A model generated the notes under the pieces. That model ran no database searches. It was not told where the DNA came from and was given only the letters and a program-made list of their open reading frames with translations. From Tolypothrix campylonemoides VB511288 (lineage in GTDB: Bacteria > Cyanobacteriota > Cyanobacteriia > Cyanobacteriales > Nostocaceae), in contig JXCB02000044.1 in NCBI GenBank assembly GCA_000828075.3, positions 150,918 to 214,917 of the forward strand: DNA of 64,000 bases. The letters run 5' to 3'. Both the position numbers and the translations under genes were made by a program. Of the stretch, positions 8,768 to 18,027 are shown piece after piece (position 1 is the stretch's first letter; the number at the start of each line of letters is the position of its first letter).

Positions 8768-9700
8768 TTGCAAATGGATGCCTTAACTGAAGTCCTAAAA
8801 GCCATGCAACTCCACAGCACAATTCACTGTCGGTCTGAATTTTCCGCACCCTGGGGGTTGCGAAGTGATAAAAGCGACGATGCCGCGTTCCATGTCATCT
8901 TACAAGGTAACTGTTGGCTAGAGGTAGACAATTCAGATATGCCAATTCCACTAAAGGGAGGGGATTTAGTCGTCTTACCAACAGGGATCGGACATACCTT
9001 ACGCGATGCCTTGGATAGTCCAGTAACCAAACTAACAGACTTACTAGAAAACCGTCCCTCTATTGAACCAATGACCTTAAGCTATGGAGGTGGAGGGATA
9101 TCTACTGTAGTTTTATGTGGACACGCCTGCTTTCAGGAGCGAGAAACAAACCCACTGTTGACGGCTCTCCCCCCTTTAATGTTGATTAAGGGAGAACAAG
9201 GACGATCTGTAGAGTGGTTGAATGCAACACTTGAGTTCATCGCTTGCGAAAGCAGCCTAAACCGTCCTGGTGCTCAAATGATGATTACCTATCTCTCCAG
9301 CATTCTGTTTATTCAGGCAGTACGAGCTTACCTTGCCAGCTTGACAGATGATAAAGGTGGATGGCTACGTGCTCTACTCGATCCGCAAGTTAGCATTGCT
9401 CTTGGCTTAATTCACCAGCATCCAGAAAAACCTTGGACGGTAGAGTTGCTTGCAAGACAAGTCAACTTATCACGCGCGGCATTTGCAGCTAGGTTTAAAA
9501 TGTTGGTCGGGGAGCCACCGCTGCAATATCTCAGCCGCTGGCGAATGCACAAAGCTGCTAGGTTGTTACGTTCAGGTTATTTAAATTTAGCAGAAATTTC
9601 CTCTCAGGTGGGCTATGAGTCAGAAGCAGCCTTTAGTAAAGCATTCAAGCGCCAGATTGGTCAACCGCCCGGAGAGTATCGACGGGAGCGTGCAGTTTAA
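8768..9700 (+). CDS. AraC-family regulator with cupin-type sensor domain
   Basis: 310 residues. The N-terminal half is a cupin-like effector domain (DDAAFHVILQGNCWLEVD, then LKGGDLVVLPTGIGHTL). The C-terminal hundred residues hold two HTH motifs (WTVELLARQVNLSRAAFAARF and LAEISSQVGYESEAAFSKAF) and end with the conserved PPGEYRR segment. It lies divergent to the WrbA-like gene and probably controls it together with its own promoter. The start may be either M1 or M3 (8774). Confidence 0.88.
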   Translation: MQMDALTEVLKAMQLHSTIHCRSEFSAPWGLRSDKSDDAAFHVILQGNCWLEVDNSDMPIPLKGGDLVVLPTGIGHTLRDALDSPVTKLTDLLENRPSIEPMTLSYGGGGISTVVLCGHACFQERETNPLLTALPPLMLIKGEQGRSVEWLNATLEFIACESSLNRPGAQMMITYLSSILFIQAVRAYLASLTDDKGGWLRALLDPQVSIALGLIHQHPEKPWTVELLARQVNLSRAAFAARFKMLVGEPPLQYLSRWRMHKAARLLRSGYLNLAEISSQVGYESEAAFSKAFKRQIGQPPGEYRRERAV

Positions 9701-9846
9701 CAATTACAGCCTAAAGTTAGACCTACAGCTTCCTAAAAGCCGTATACATTGACGAGCTATGATCAATTCATAGGTAGATGTATAGCAACAGCCAAGGTGG
9801 TTAGGACATCAACCGATGATAAAACCTAGACACAAAAAGACTTTTC

Positions 9847-9885
9847 ACCCAGTCCCCAGTCCCCAGTCCCCAGTCCCTAGTCCCC
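9847..9885. repeat. STRR heptanucleotide tandem repeat (CCCCAGT)n
   Basis: About five units of CCCCAGT or close variants. Such short tandemly repeated sequences are characteristic of heterocyst-forming cyanobacterial genomes. A single related unit occurs at 82-93. Confidence 0.85.
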
Positions 9886-9938
9886 TGCTATATTTGTATA
9901 GTCCGTAAGCCTAACAAAACGAGTGAGCAATAAAGAAA

Positions 9939-10130
9939 ATGAATGACTCAGTGTTTGTTATCTTCATTGCCTTTGGGTGTCTTTGGATATTGATGGGAGT
10001 TGGTGGCTGGATTGCACTCTTAAAATCTGAAGGGGAAGAGATTAAGTTTGGCAAATGGGGACTCATAGTTGCTATCCCCATTCTTATCCCGATCATCGTT
10101 GCCCTGACCATTGGCGCACTTTACCATTAG
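9939..10130 (+). CDS. Small two-helix membrane protein
   Basis: 63 residues, almost entirely two hydrophobic segments (about 4-26 and 41-61) joined by a charged loop (KSEGEEIKFGK). AAAGAA precedes the ATG by a few bases, a weak ribosome binding site. Family not recognised. Hydrophobic patterning and clean frame favour a real gene over chance, but short length leaves doubt. Confidence 0.5.
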   Translation: MNDSVFVIFIAFGCLWILMGVGGWIALLKSEGEEIKFGKWGLIVAIPILIPIIVALTIGALYH

Positions 10131-10538
10131 TTGCACTCTCGCTGCGTATCCCCTCTTACCCGACAAAATGACCAGTGTTACAGCGCTTATTTTTATAATT
10201 AGACCACAAATCGTCGTAGGTAGAGCTAAAGCCCAGAAAAGCGGTTTAACTATTAGGCTATACAGCACATTGCAAGTAAATGAAGTACAACGTTGTTATC
10301 TAAAAGTCAGACATCAAGCCCTTTTTACTTCTGACTTCTGACTTCTGACGGCTGAATTGCTGCTGTAAAAGTTAAACCTGTTGTATTTACCTTTTCCCTT
10401 TTCCCAACTTTAAAAAAGAAGTCTATTGTATGGATTAGTGCAAGAAATCTAATCTTTTGCACTATTGGCAAAAACTAAATTTGCTCAATAGTTGGTTGCA
10501 GTTCGTAAAATTTTAGTGTTTACACTTTTCAATTGCCG
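10131..10538. other. Intergenic with STRR repeat
   Basis: Holds a triple TTCTGAC heptanucleotide repeat at 10327-10349 and otherwise A+T-rich sequence. The plus-strand frame 10111-10341 overlaps the small membrane gene, runs into the repeat and has no family resemblance, so it is not called. Confidence 0.5.
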
Positions 10539-12131
10539 TTACTTGCCAATCTTGTCCTGAGCGATCAACCGCTCAACGCATCGCTCGGCAAGTGCGGCGA
10601 TCGTGAAAGATGGATTAGTAGCCCCAGTAGAGCCTGGGATCAACGCGCCATCCACGACGTATAAACCCTTGTAGCCTTTGACCCTGCCGTAAAGGTCACA
10701 GGCTTTGCCAAGCACAGCACCACCAAGCTGATGTCCAGTTACCCCGTCGCTCACCGAGACTGTTGTGGGCTGGTATGCACTACTTGTGTTGGCTTGGTTG
10801 AGCGTTTGGAATGTATGTAGAGCTGCCTCACGAACTTGAACAACCTCCGGGCTGTCTTTGGGCCAGGTCAGCTGCACGCTGTCGGTGGAGTAATCGTAGT
10901 TGAAACTGCCTTTAGCGGAGCCGATTCCCATGCCCAGGTAATACATATAGCCCTCCCGCGTTTCGTTCCACTGCGGACCAGGCAGCAGCACTGTAGGCTC
11001 GATTGGGTTGGCATGATCCTCGATTACAACGCTCGGTGTACCCTGGCTTGGGTTCGTAGGAGGTAGCCCGCCTTGAAGACCAAAAGTATCTCCATCCGCA
11101 CCCCAGAATTGTCCCACAGCATCGTTTAGCTTAGGCAACGTTCCTTTGGCTTTTGCTTTAACCAGAAGTTTGGACGTTCCCACAGAACCAGCAGCCAGGA
11201 AAACGTGCTTGCTGATGAAGGTGCGCGTTTGCAAAACATTCCCGCCTTCATCGATTTGATTGCAAACAACAGCGTAGCGATTTCCAGGTACTTCGTTAAT
11301 ATCTGTAACGACGTGCAGCGGCAAGATTTCAACAAATCCGCTCTCTTCTGCCTGGAGTAGGTAGTTTCGATCTAAGCTATTCTTGCAACCGCTGTTGTTC
11401 CCATACCAGAACTCACCAATAATCCCCGAAGCGACGCGCGTTCCAGCAATCTCCTGACGAATCACATCCCAGTCTAGGTTCATTTCCAACAACTTCCCAG
11501 TCAGCCCCGCGTTCGCTGCCAGCTCTAAAGCAACCCGTCCGAAGCGATAGTAGTTTGTTGCCAGTATGTCGGCTGGAATCGTGCTGGGCTTGAGTATCGA
11601 ACGAACTCTAGGATAGTACACCTTGTCCATCTCATCATAGGAGACCGCGCCCTGAAAAACCCGATCAAAGTTGGCGCGTGTTGGCTGGTAGGTGCTTCCG
11701 TTATAGACGAGAGAACCGCCACCCACACCCGCGCCAGCAAACACAGAGATGCCGTTTTCTACCATAAGCTCTACCACGCCTGTGTAAACATCAATCGGGA
11801 TAGGCGTAGAGCCAGGATCGCTGACAACGGCGAACTTACTTAGCCAAGATGAGCGACCATCTGGGGCGCGCAAGGTGGCAAAGGTGTTTTGTGCGTCAGT
11901 AATTGTCCAGCGACGACCACGCTCCAGTAAAAGGGTCTGCACTCCAGCCTGCGCTAACCGCAGGGCGGCGACTGCGCCACCAAAGCCGCTGCCAATCACA
12001 ATAGCATCGATAGATTCGCGCGGATGAGCAGCCCAGGAACGGAGGGCATCGGTGCTAGCCAGGGCAAAACCCGCACTCGCAAGAGTGCCAGCTTTAAGAA
12101 AACGTCGTCGGGAGATGTAGCGATCGCTCAT
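10539..12131 (-). CDS. GMC-family FAD oxidoreductase (cholesterol-oxidase-like), Tat signal
   Basis: 530 residues. The N-terminus carries a textbook twin-arginine motif SRRRFLK (7-13) followed by a hydrophobic stretch, so folded export to the periplasm or thylakoid lumen is likely. FAD binding is shown by GSGFGG from residue 47, the E of LLLERG ending the Rossmann fold, GVGGGSLVYNG, and near the C-terminus GATNPSFTIAALAER. HxLGGA late in the chain fits the GMC active-site region. The alcohol substrate is unknown. It heads the left end of a minus-strand oxidoreductase block (10.5-17 kb). Confidence 0.88.
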   Translation of the reverse strand: MSDRYISRRRFLKAGTLASAGFALASTDALRSWAAHPRESIDAIVIGSGFGGAVAALRLAQAGVQTLLLERGRRWTITDAQNTFATLRAPDGRSSWLSKFAVVSDPGSTPIPIDVYTGVVELMVENGISVFAGAGVGGGSLVYNGSTYQPTRANFDRVFQGAVSYDEMDKVYYPRVRSILKPSTIPADILATNYYRFGRVALELAANAGLTGKLLEMNLDWDVIRQEIAGTRVASGIIGEFWYGNNSGCKNSLDRNYLLQAEESGFVEILPLHVVTDINEVPGNRYAVVCNQIDEGGNVLQTRTFISKHVFLAAGSVGTSKLLVKAKAKGTLPKLNDAVGQFWGADGDTFGLQGGLPPTNPSQGTPSVVIEDHANPIEPTVLLPGPQWNETREGYMYYLGMGIGSAKGSFNYDYSTDSVQLTWPKDSPEVVQVREAALHTFQTLNQANTSSAYQPTTVSVSDGVTGHQLGGAVLGKACDLYGRVKGYKGLYVVDGALIPGSTGATNPSFTIAALAERCVERLIAQDKIGK

Positions 12132-12540
12132 AGTATTTCTTTTGTTTTATTGATGAATAATCAAAGTCTATATACAGATTTGTCGTCAGAGGTCAAGAAT
12201 TGATGCTGGGCGCTTTTTGTTGAGAAAAATTTAGCGACAAGAAAATAGACTTTTGTATTTACCAGGATTTGGAGCCTTTTTCGCATTCTCTAAAAAAATG
12301 ATTTTTGAGCATGGATAATACAAATTTCCATCCTAACTTCAAGAAATTACCCTAATTTATATAGGCATTGATATATTTTTCTGATTTATTGATTTTTCTT
12401 GAGGAAATTATGTAAGTAGGTAGATATGAGAAAGTGATAGTCTTGTCGGGTAGTTAGAATCAGACGCACCTTAAGGCGTTTTACCTTTGGTTCGACCACC
12501 AACAAGTATTCGTCGCCGAGAAACTCCCTTCGTTGATCTT
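12132..12540. other. Intergenic, A+T-rich
   Basis: Probable promoter region of the GMC gene at its left end, then A+T-rich sequence. At 12450-12540 short open minus-strand frames adjoin the acetyltransferase remnant but I could not assign them. Confidence 0.4.
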
Positions 12541-12655
12541 CTACCCGTGAGGTTTGTCTGTGAAAATGATGAATTCTCGAACTTGTCTGCCATCCGCTCC
12601 TCCTACAATAAACTTAAAAACTGGCTGCCTGTGATAGGTAAACTGCTTAGTTTGA
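12541..12655 (-). pseudogene. C-terminal remnant of a GNAT acetyltransferase gene
   Basis: The minus strand encodes KQFTYHRQPVFKF and a short tail ending at TAG (12541-12543). This closely resembles the end of the intact GNAT gene at 18028-18678, which reads KQFTYHGQQVLKS. The DNA around 12627-12650 also matches 18090-18112 nearly base for base. Only about 35 codons survive, immediately downstream of the NTF2-like gene, so this is a decayed paralogue or a recombination scar. Confidence 0.6.
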
Positions 12656-12665
12656 AAGGTTGAAT

Positions 12666-13193
12666 CTATTTTGAAAAACTGTCTCCCCAGGCTTCAGTAA
12701 ACACCATCGGGTTGTAGTATTCTCGGTAGAGCAGAATTTTGCCGTTGCGGAATTTGAATAGACCCGCATAAATATTGTTGTAAGGTTTGCCAGTTGCCAA
12801 AACTTCGATTTCCCCACGGTATTCTGCATAAAGGGTGTTTGGATCAACCATAGGATAGATGACTAAGTCGGGAAAAACCATTTTGCCCACACTGCTGGGA
12901 AGTGCGCTGTAGTGCCTTGCGATCGCAGCTTTACCCTCAAGCCGTTTGGGAAAGCCAGGCGGTGAATAAGGCATATCCTGTACGCCGTCTTTATCCCATA
13001 ACTCAAGCCATGTATCCATGCGCTTCTTGGACAAAAGGTCGAGAAAATCGCGAACGACTCGCTCATTTTTCTGGCGGATTTGGTCATTTTTAGTCACTGC
13101 GGATGCTACCGATGAATGAATGACCCCTACTGCTGCCAATGTGCCACCTGCTAGGACACTCCTAAGCACTGTACGGCGAGTCTTTAACGCCAT
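12666..13193 (-). CDS. NTF2/SnoaL-like protein with Tat-type signal
   Basis: About 175 residues from the preferred start MALKTRR (13193; an in-frame ATG nine codons earlier is possible). The N-terminus, TRRTVLRSVLAGG followed by a hydrophobic run, looks like a twin-arginine signal. The mature part has the SnoaL-like fold (VVRDFLDLLSKKRMDTWLELWDKDG; GLFKFRNGKILLYREYYNP). Such proteins are small-molecule cyclases, isomerases or binding proteins. It lies just downstream of the Tat-type SDR gene, suggesting the two act in the same compartment. Confidence 0.75.
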   Translation of the reverse strand: MALKTRRTVLRSVLAGGTLAAVGVIHSSVASAVTKNDQIRQKNERVVRDFLDLLSKKRMDTWLELWDKDGVQDMPYSPPGFPKRLEGKAAIARHYSALPSSVGKMVFPDLVIYPMVDPNTLYAEYRGEIEVLATGKPYNNIYAGLFKFRNGKILLYREYYNPMVFTEAWGDSFSK

Positions 13194-13259
13194 AAAAGGC
13201 TTTGTTTGCTTGTGAACCATAGTTGGGAAGTTTTGTGGAATTAATGATATTATTCTTAA

Positions 13260-14165
13260 CTATTTAGTCAAATAACCGCCTGTAGCATCAACATCCATGC
13301 CCGTGATGCAACTTGCATCATCAGAACTCAACCACATTACGGCTCTAGCAATTTCTTCTGTATTGACAATTCGCTTGATGGGATAATCTTGAGAAACTGC
13401 CTTAAAGTCAGTTTTCCAGGCGGCTAGCGCCCGTCGTAGCATAGGAGTATCGACTGCTCCGGGTGAAACCGAATTGACGCGAATATTCTTGTCTGCATAT
13501 TCCAACGCTGCAACTTTGGTTAGGGAGATGACCGCGTGTTTGCTGGCGCTGTAGGGAGCAATCGTTGCAAAGCCGACGTGTCCGGAAACCGAGGCATTGT
13601 TGACAATAACCCCACCGCCTTGGCGCAACATATGAGGCAGTTCATACTTCATGGATAAGAACACACCTGTTGCATTCGTGTTCATTAAGTCCATCCATTC
13701 TTCAAGCGATCGCTCAGCAATTGTGGCGGGTTTGCTCTCAATACCCGCATTGTTAAAGGCGATATCAATCCGACCATACTTCTTGACGCAGGCGTCAATA
13801 AATGCTTTGACATCTTCTTCTTTTCTGACATCGGCTTGCATATACGTTGCTTCGCCACCGAAACCTTTGATTTTGGCTTCAACTTGTTTGCCCAAGTTTT
13901 CACGTCGTCCACAGAAAAAGACTTTTGCTCCTTCTTTTGCAAAGGCATAAGCCGTTCCTTCTCCAATACCGGAAGTCGCGCCGGTGATCAGCACCACTTT
14001 ACCTGCAAATTTGCCCTTGGAATTCGTGGTTGCTTGCGGCGCAGGCGCTTTTTGGGTATTCGCCTGAGTGCGTCCTGCAAACACCATTGCTGTCAGTCCA
14101 GCAAATCCCGCTCCTCCTAACATCATTGCACGTCGGGTTAGTCCCTTGATTAACGTGTTATTCAT
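13260..14165 (-). CDS. Short-chain dehydrogenase/reductase with twin-arginine leader
   Basis: 301 residues. A leader with LTRRAMMLGGAG and a hydrophobic stretch (10-35) precedes a standard classical SDR: cofactor motif TGATSGIG (61-68), NNAG, an NNASVSG strand giving the catalytic serine, and YSASK as the Tyr-Lys pair. The catalytic core is complete. A nicotinamide enzyme with an export leader is unusual; it would have to export with bound cofactor or be membrane-anchored. It lies between the NTF2-like and aldo/keto reductase genes, with short gaps. Confidence 0.85.
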   Translation of the reverse strand: MNNTLIKGLTRRAMMLGGAGFAGLTAMVFAGRTQANTQKAPAPQATTNSKGKFAGKVVLITGATSGIGEGTAYAFAKEGAKVFFCGRRENLGKQVEAKIKGFGGEATYMQADVRKEEDVKAFIDACVKKYGRIDIAFNNAGIESKPATIAERSLEEWMDLMNTNATGVFLSMKYELPHMLRQGGGVIVNNASVSGHVGFATIAPYSASKHAVISLTKVAALEYADKNIRVNSVSPGAVDTPMLRRALAAWKTDFKAVSQDYPIKRIVNTEEIARAVMWLSSDDASCITGMDVDATGGYLTK

Positions 14166-14189
14166 ATCGTTTGTGTATCAAACTTATCT

Positions 14190-15227
14190 TTAACTACGGT
14201 GATTGTCTATTAACTCGAAAGTCCCGCCGAAGGTTGCTCCTCTCGTGTTGACTAAGAAGTCGTGAGGAAAGCCAAGCTCAATTTTGCTAACTTCATCCAG
14301 TTTCTGTATGTGTTCTGGAGATAACTGGAAATCCAGACAAGCAAGATTGTCTTGAATTTGGGATAGCTTAGTTGCTCCTAAAATGGGAATGACGCCTTTG
14401 CTACGTACCCAGTTAATAGCAACTTGTGAGGGTTTGTGTCCTATTTCCTCTGCGACTTGAACAACAGTGTCGGCGATCGCCAACTTTCGCTCATCAATCT
14501 CAGTCCATTGCACTTTCTCCAGCCGCTTGGACTCCGTTGAATCTTGACTCTGGTTCTTCTTGCTATACTTACCTGTCAAAATACCGCTTGCTAAAGGCGA
14601 CCAACCTGTGATACCAATATCTAAAGCACGTGCCATTGGTAGCAGTTCCCGTTCTGGTGTGCGCTCAATCAAGCTATATTCTATCTGCAACCCAATAAAC
14701 GGTGTCCAACCCCGGAGTTGTGCCAGCATATTCGCTTGCGACACCACCCAAGCAGGCGCGTCGGAAACACCGATGTAAAGCACCTTCCCTGCACGTACCA
14801 AATCATCAAAAGCACGCATCACTTCTTCAACTGGCGTCATAAAATCCCAGGAATGCAGCCACAGCAGGTCAATATAATCAGTTTTGAGGCGCTTGAGGCT
14901 GCGTTCCACAGACTGCACCATGCTTTTGCGTTGATTTCCACCTCGGTTGGGATCTGTGGTAGGCGGAGTGTCGGTGTATTTTGTCGCGAGTACAATTTTT
15001 TCTCTGTCAGCAGCGATGAACTCACCCAAATACTTCTCGCTGTTACCGCCAGTATAAATTTCGTTGGCAGTATCAATAAAATTACCACCTGCCTCAATGA
15101 ATGTGTCGAAGATTTTCCGACTTTCTTCGTAAGATGCGCCCCAGTCAACGTTTTCGCCAAAGGTCATTGTTCCCAAGCAAAGTTCCGAAACTCGCAATCC
15201 GCTTTTGCCAAGTAATTTATATCGCAT
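14190..15227 (-). CDS. Aldo/keto reductase
   Basis: 345 residues. The aldo/keto reductase barrel is evident from GLRVSELCLGTMTFGE at the start, the DTANEIY segment carrying the catalytic Asp and Tyr, ATKYTD with the Lys, and LLWLHSWD with the His. The C-terminal part has the NADPH-binding IPILGATKLSQIQDNL. It probably reduces aldehydes or ketones with NADPH; no leader peptide is seen, so it is cytosolic. The SDR gene starts 25 bp downstream, consistent with co-transcription. Confidence 0.9.
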   Translation of the reverse strand: MRYKLLGKSGLRVSELCLGTMTFGENVDWGASYEESRKIFDTFIEAGGNFIDTANEIYTGGNSEKYLGEFIAADREKIVLATKYTDTPPTTDPNRGGNQRKSMVQSVERSLKRLKTDYIDLLWLHSWDFMTPVEEVMRAFDDLVRAGKVLYIGVSDAPAWVVSQANMLAQLRGWTPFIGLQIEYSLIERTPERELLPMARALDIGITGWSPLASGILTGKYSKKNQSQDSTESKRLEKVQWTEIDERKLAIADTVVQVAEEIGHKPSQVAINWVRSKGVIPILGATKLSQIQDNLACLDFQLSPEHIQKLDEVSKIELGFPHDFLVNTRGATFGGTFELIDNHRS

Positions 15228-15267
15228 AGTCGTTGTTAAGTTATTTGTAAAATGGTATACGTAGTGG

Positions 15268-15723
15268 CTATTTGGAGAAGGGGCTAGTTCCTTCTTCCCA
15301 AAGGGCAGTCATTTTCATCTTGGTAACTTTCCAGCCTTTAGTAGTTCGAGATAACTCGTGATCGTAAGTTCCCCCCAAAGTCCAAGTTTTACCTTTACTA
15401 GTATCTCGGAAAACGTGATGTGCTTGAAAATGAGAAATGCAGGTGGCAGTATTTCCGTTGAGGGTGAGTGTATGGCTACCAATGAGATGCTGAGTCGTTT
15501 TGAAGGTGGTGGCAAAAAAGTCTTTCCACTGCTGGATTTGGGTATCTGCGCTGACAGTGGTAGGTTGACCGCCTAACATGGAAGTATAATCGAATTCAAC
15601 CTGATCGCTAAAGGAAGCACGGCACTCAGCCCAGTTACGCAAATCTGCCATCAAGCCAATTTTGTTAACTGTTTCGATAATTTCCTGCCGATCCAATGCT
15701 TGTTGAGCAACATCATGATTCAT
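15268..15723 (-). CDS. SnoaL-like (NTF2 fold) protein
   Basis: About 151 residues from the preferred start MNHDVAQQALDR (15723); a start twelve codons further upstream (15759) gives an unlikely extension. The pattern IIETVNKIGLMADLRNWAECRASFSDQVEFDYTS and the later FQAHHVFRD place it in the SnoaL_4-like group. Function unknown. It is the fourth occurrence of this fold in the window and sits 41 bp upstream of the aldo/keto reductase gene in the same direction. Confidence 0.78.
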   Translation of the reverse strand: MNHDVAQQALDRQEIIETVNKIGLMADLRNWAECRASFSDQVEFDYTSMLGGQPTTVSADTQIQQWKDFFATTFKTTQHLIGSHTLTLNGNTATCISHFQAHHVFRDTSKGKTWTLGGTYDHELSRTTKGWKVTKMKMTALWEEGTSPFSK

Positions 15724-15870
15724 AGTTTGATTCCTTATTTGTGCTTGGGCAGTAGTCATCTGTGTTATCAGAAAAGCAACTCCAGCACAATCTGTGATAT
15801 AATGTTGTGTTGAATAATTATTAAATCTCGCGCAAAGACGCTAAGGCGCAAAGAAAGACACAAAAATAAT

Positions 15871-16986
15871 TTATTTTTGGGCAGTTTTCGTGTCTTTTAG
15901 CGTGTTTTTGAAGTGAACAGCAGCAGCTTGCACCGCCTTGGTGACATACGGTTCTTGGTCGTAAAAGTCAGTGTGCTGACCTTGTGTCCAGAACAACTTC
16001 TTCTGTCCAGGCATGGTATTGTAAAATTTACGCACGCTGTTTGGTAAAGCTGAGTTGTCACTGTGAATAAACAGCGTCGGAACATTGACCTTAGGAGCGG
16101 CGGCAAGAGCATTAAACTGCAACCATTCTACCCACGACATCTCTGCAAACTGGTTCTTCCACTGCGCGATCGCACCGCGAGAAGAACTGCCGTAATAACT
16201 TAACGGACTCGACATGGCAGCTTTTGGGTCATTTTGCTTGTAAGCTGGCACATAGTCCACTAAACCCGTTTGAGCAAATTTCTTTTGTGCAGCTATCCCG
16301 GCTTGCATCTTGCGACGCACTCCTTCTTCACCAAAGACTGAACGCAGAGATTCAGGGTCGTGCAACCATGCAGCGACGGTTACGAATGATTTGAGTCTGG
16401 TATCTTCAGCTACTGTCTGTGCCATGTAACCGGCACTGGCACACACGCCCAAGCCACCGATTTGGTTGGGATTAATCATGGGTAGCGATCGCAAGTAGCT
16501 TACTGCATTCTTGATATCCTGAATTTTCTTTTGTGGCGATTCATACTGGCGTGGTTCACCACCGCTTTCACCCCAGAAGCGAAAATCAAACGTAAATGCT
16601 GCCAACCCTTGTTCTGCAAGCTTTTTGGCATACAAATCAGGCATTTGCTCCTTCACCGTTGTCCACGCGCCAGTCACTACAACGGCTGGCAATTTATCGC
16701 CTGGTTTGTAATCAGCAGGCAAATGCAAGTTGCCCACCATCTTGACACCTTCGCTTTGAAAAGTTACTCTATTTAAGCCTGGTTTGTAGTTAGCATGTTG
16801 CAAGTTGCCTGCCATTTTTACATCGTAACTAAGTGTTATGACTTGATTTACAACAGGCTCAACTTGCTGAGTTTTGGCGAAAGCAACGCCACCTACCAAA
16901 GCAAGGGCAAGTGCTGCTCCGATAGTTAGAAGTTTTTTAGGAGCATTGTTGTTTGTGGAAGATGGTGTATTTGCATTACTAGCCAT
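15871..16986 (-). CDS. Alpha/beta hydrolase with N-terminal membrane anchor or signal
   Basis: 371 residues. Residues about 18-38 are hydrophobic and alanine-rich, an export signal or anchor. The hydrolase domain has the nucleophile elbow GVCASAGY, an acid residue in LFIHSDNSALP and the catalytic His in TQGQHTDFYD. It resembles DUF1100/dienelactone-hydrolase-like secreted hydrolases. A short repeat is noticeable within the protein near residues 55-95 (GNLQHANYKPGLNRV versus GNLHLPADYKPGDKLP), perhaps a local duplication. An AGGAGG element precedes the start codon. Confidence 0.82.
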   Translation of the reverse strand: MASNANTPSSTNNNAPKKLLTIGAALALALVGGVAFAKTQQVEPVVNQVITLSYDVKMAGNLQHANYKPGLNRVTFQSEGVKMVGNLHLPADYKPGDKLPAVVVTGAWTTVKEQMPDLYAKKLAEQGLAAFTFDFRFWGESGGEPRQYESPQKKIQDIKNAVSYLRSLPMINPNQIGGLGVCASAGYMAQTVAEDTRLKSFVTVAAWLHDPESLRSVFGEEGVRRKMQAGIAAQKKFAQTGLVDYVPAYKQNDPKAAMSSPLSYYGSSSRGAIAQWKNQFAEMSWVEWLQFNALAAAPKVNVPTLFIHSDNSALPNSVRKFYNTMPGQKKLFWTQGQHTDFYDQEPYVTKAVQAAAVHFKNTLKDTKTAQK

Positions 16987-17119
16987 GTTTAAACCTCCTA
17001 ACCGTTTGTTGATTCAGTAATCATCTTGTTATCTCTAAGGTTAGGGGAAACAAAACTGGGATTCAGCACCCGTTCTTGCGCGGAAATATCAAAATCTTGC
17101 TCAGGTGATGACAATAGCA

Positions 17120-17974
17120 TCAAAAGCTGTCTCGGTAAGCTTTTGGTGTTGTCCCAGTCGCTTTGCGGAATTGTGCGGTGAAATGGCTAGTGTTGTAAAA
17201 ACCTACTCGATAAGCGACTTCAGCAACAGAAAGCCGTGTCACAGACAGTAACACCTTTGCTCGTTCCATGCGCCGTTGGGTAAGATAGCGATGGGGAGAT
17301 TGACCTGTCGCAGTTTTGAAAGCACGGGCGAAGTGAAACTGACTCATATGCACAACAGCAGCCATGTCAGCAATGCTCAAATCTTCTGCCAGTCCTTCTT
17401 CAATAAAATCTTTAACTTGATTCAGTTTGAGGGCGTCTAGTGGTGAGTCATCCAACGTAGGCTTTTCTACCGCCCCAGTGTAGTTTCGCAGCAAATGAAC
17501 AGCTAAGAGATTCCTGAGAGACTCGGTGTAGAGTTTCCCAGCTAACCCACCGGTGTTGACTTCTGATTTGAACAATTGCGCTATATGCAGAATAGTAGGG
17601 TCTGGAAAAATAACGCGGTGTTCGATTTTTACCGGAGTAGGCAAACCATTTTCCGATGCTACTTGATTGAGAACTTGGGGATCGAGCATCATGTTAATGT
17701 ATTCACTTTCTCGCTCTCGCTGATGCCAAACAAAATTTCGGTTGGAGTATATGAATACACTTCCTGCTGGCAAAGCAGTTGTTTGCGTCGTACCTCCATC
17801 AACCGACCAAGTGACGCGATCGTGAGGCGCAAAGGCAACGCTAATAGCGTGCTTGGGCATGGCAAAATCAAATTGACCGATCGCATTTAAGCAACCATAC
17901 TCAACGGTAATGCCATCCCATTCGGCTTTTAGGTGTAACGAAGAAGGTTGGGTGCTGACAGACTGCATAGGCAT
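17120..17974 (-). CDS. AraC-family transcriptional regulator
   Basis: 284 residues. The C-terminal 100 residues contain both AraC HTH motifs (LSIADMAAVVHMSQFHFARAF and VAEVAYRVGFYNTSHFTAQF) and finish with TTPKAYRDS. The N-terminal domain is an effector-binding region without a recognised ligand. It sits upstream of, and in the same direction as, the hydrolase/oxidoreductase block and is the natural candidate for its regulator. Confidence 0.88.
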   Translation of the reverse strand: MPMQSVSTQPSSLHLKAEWDGITVEYGCLNAIGQFDFAMPKHAISVAFAPHDRVTWSVDGGTTQTTALPAGSVFIYSNRNFVWHQRERESEYINMMLDPQVLNQVASENGLPTPVKIEHRVIFPDPTILHIAQLFKSEVNTGGLAGKLYTESLRNLLAVHLLRNYTGAVEKPTLDDSPLDALKLNQVKDFIEEGLAEDLSIADMAAVVHMSQFHFARAFKTATGQSPHRYLTQRRMERAKVLLSVTRLSVAEVAYRVGFYNTSHFTAQFRKATGTTPKAYRDSF

Positions 17975-18027
17975 CGAATGATATTCCCAAGAGAAATCAC
18001 CTCAAATCTATTAAACTACAATTTCCC

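Noticed and set aside
9847-9885. CRISPR array
   Set aside because: Repeat units are seven bases without spacers; this is an STRR tandem repeat. No CRISPR array or cas gene was seen in the window.
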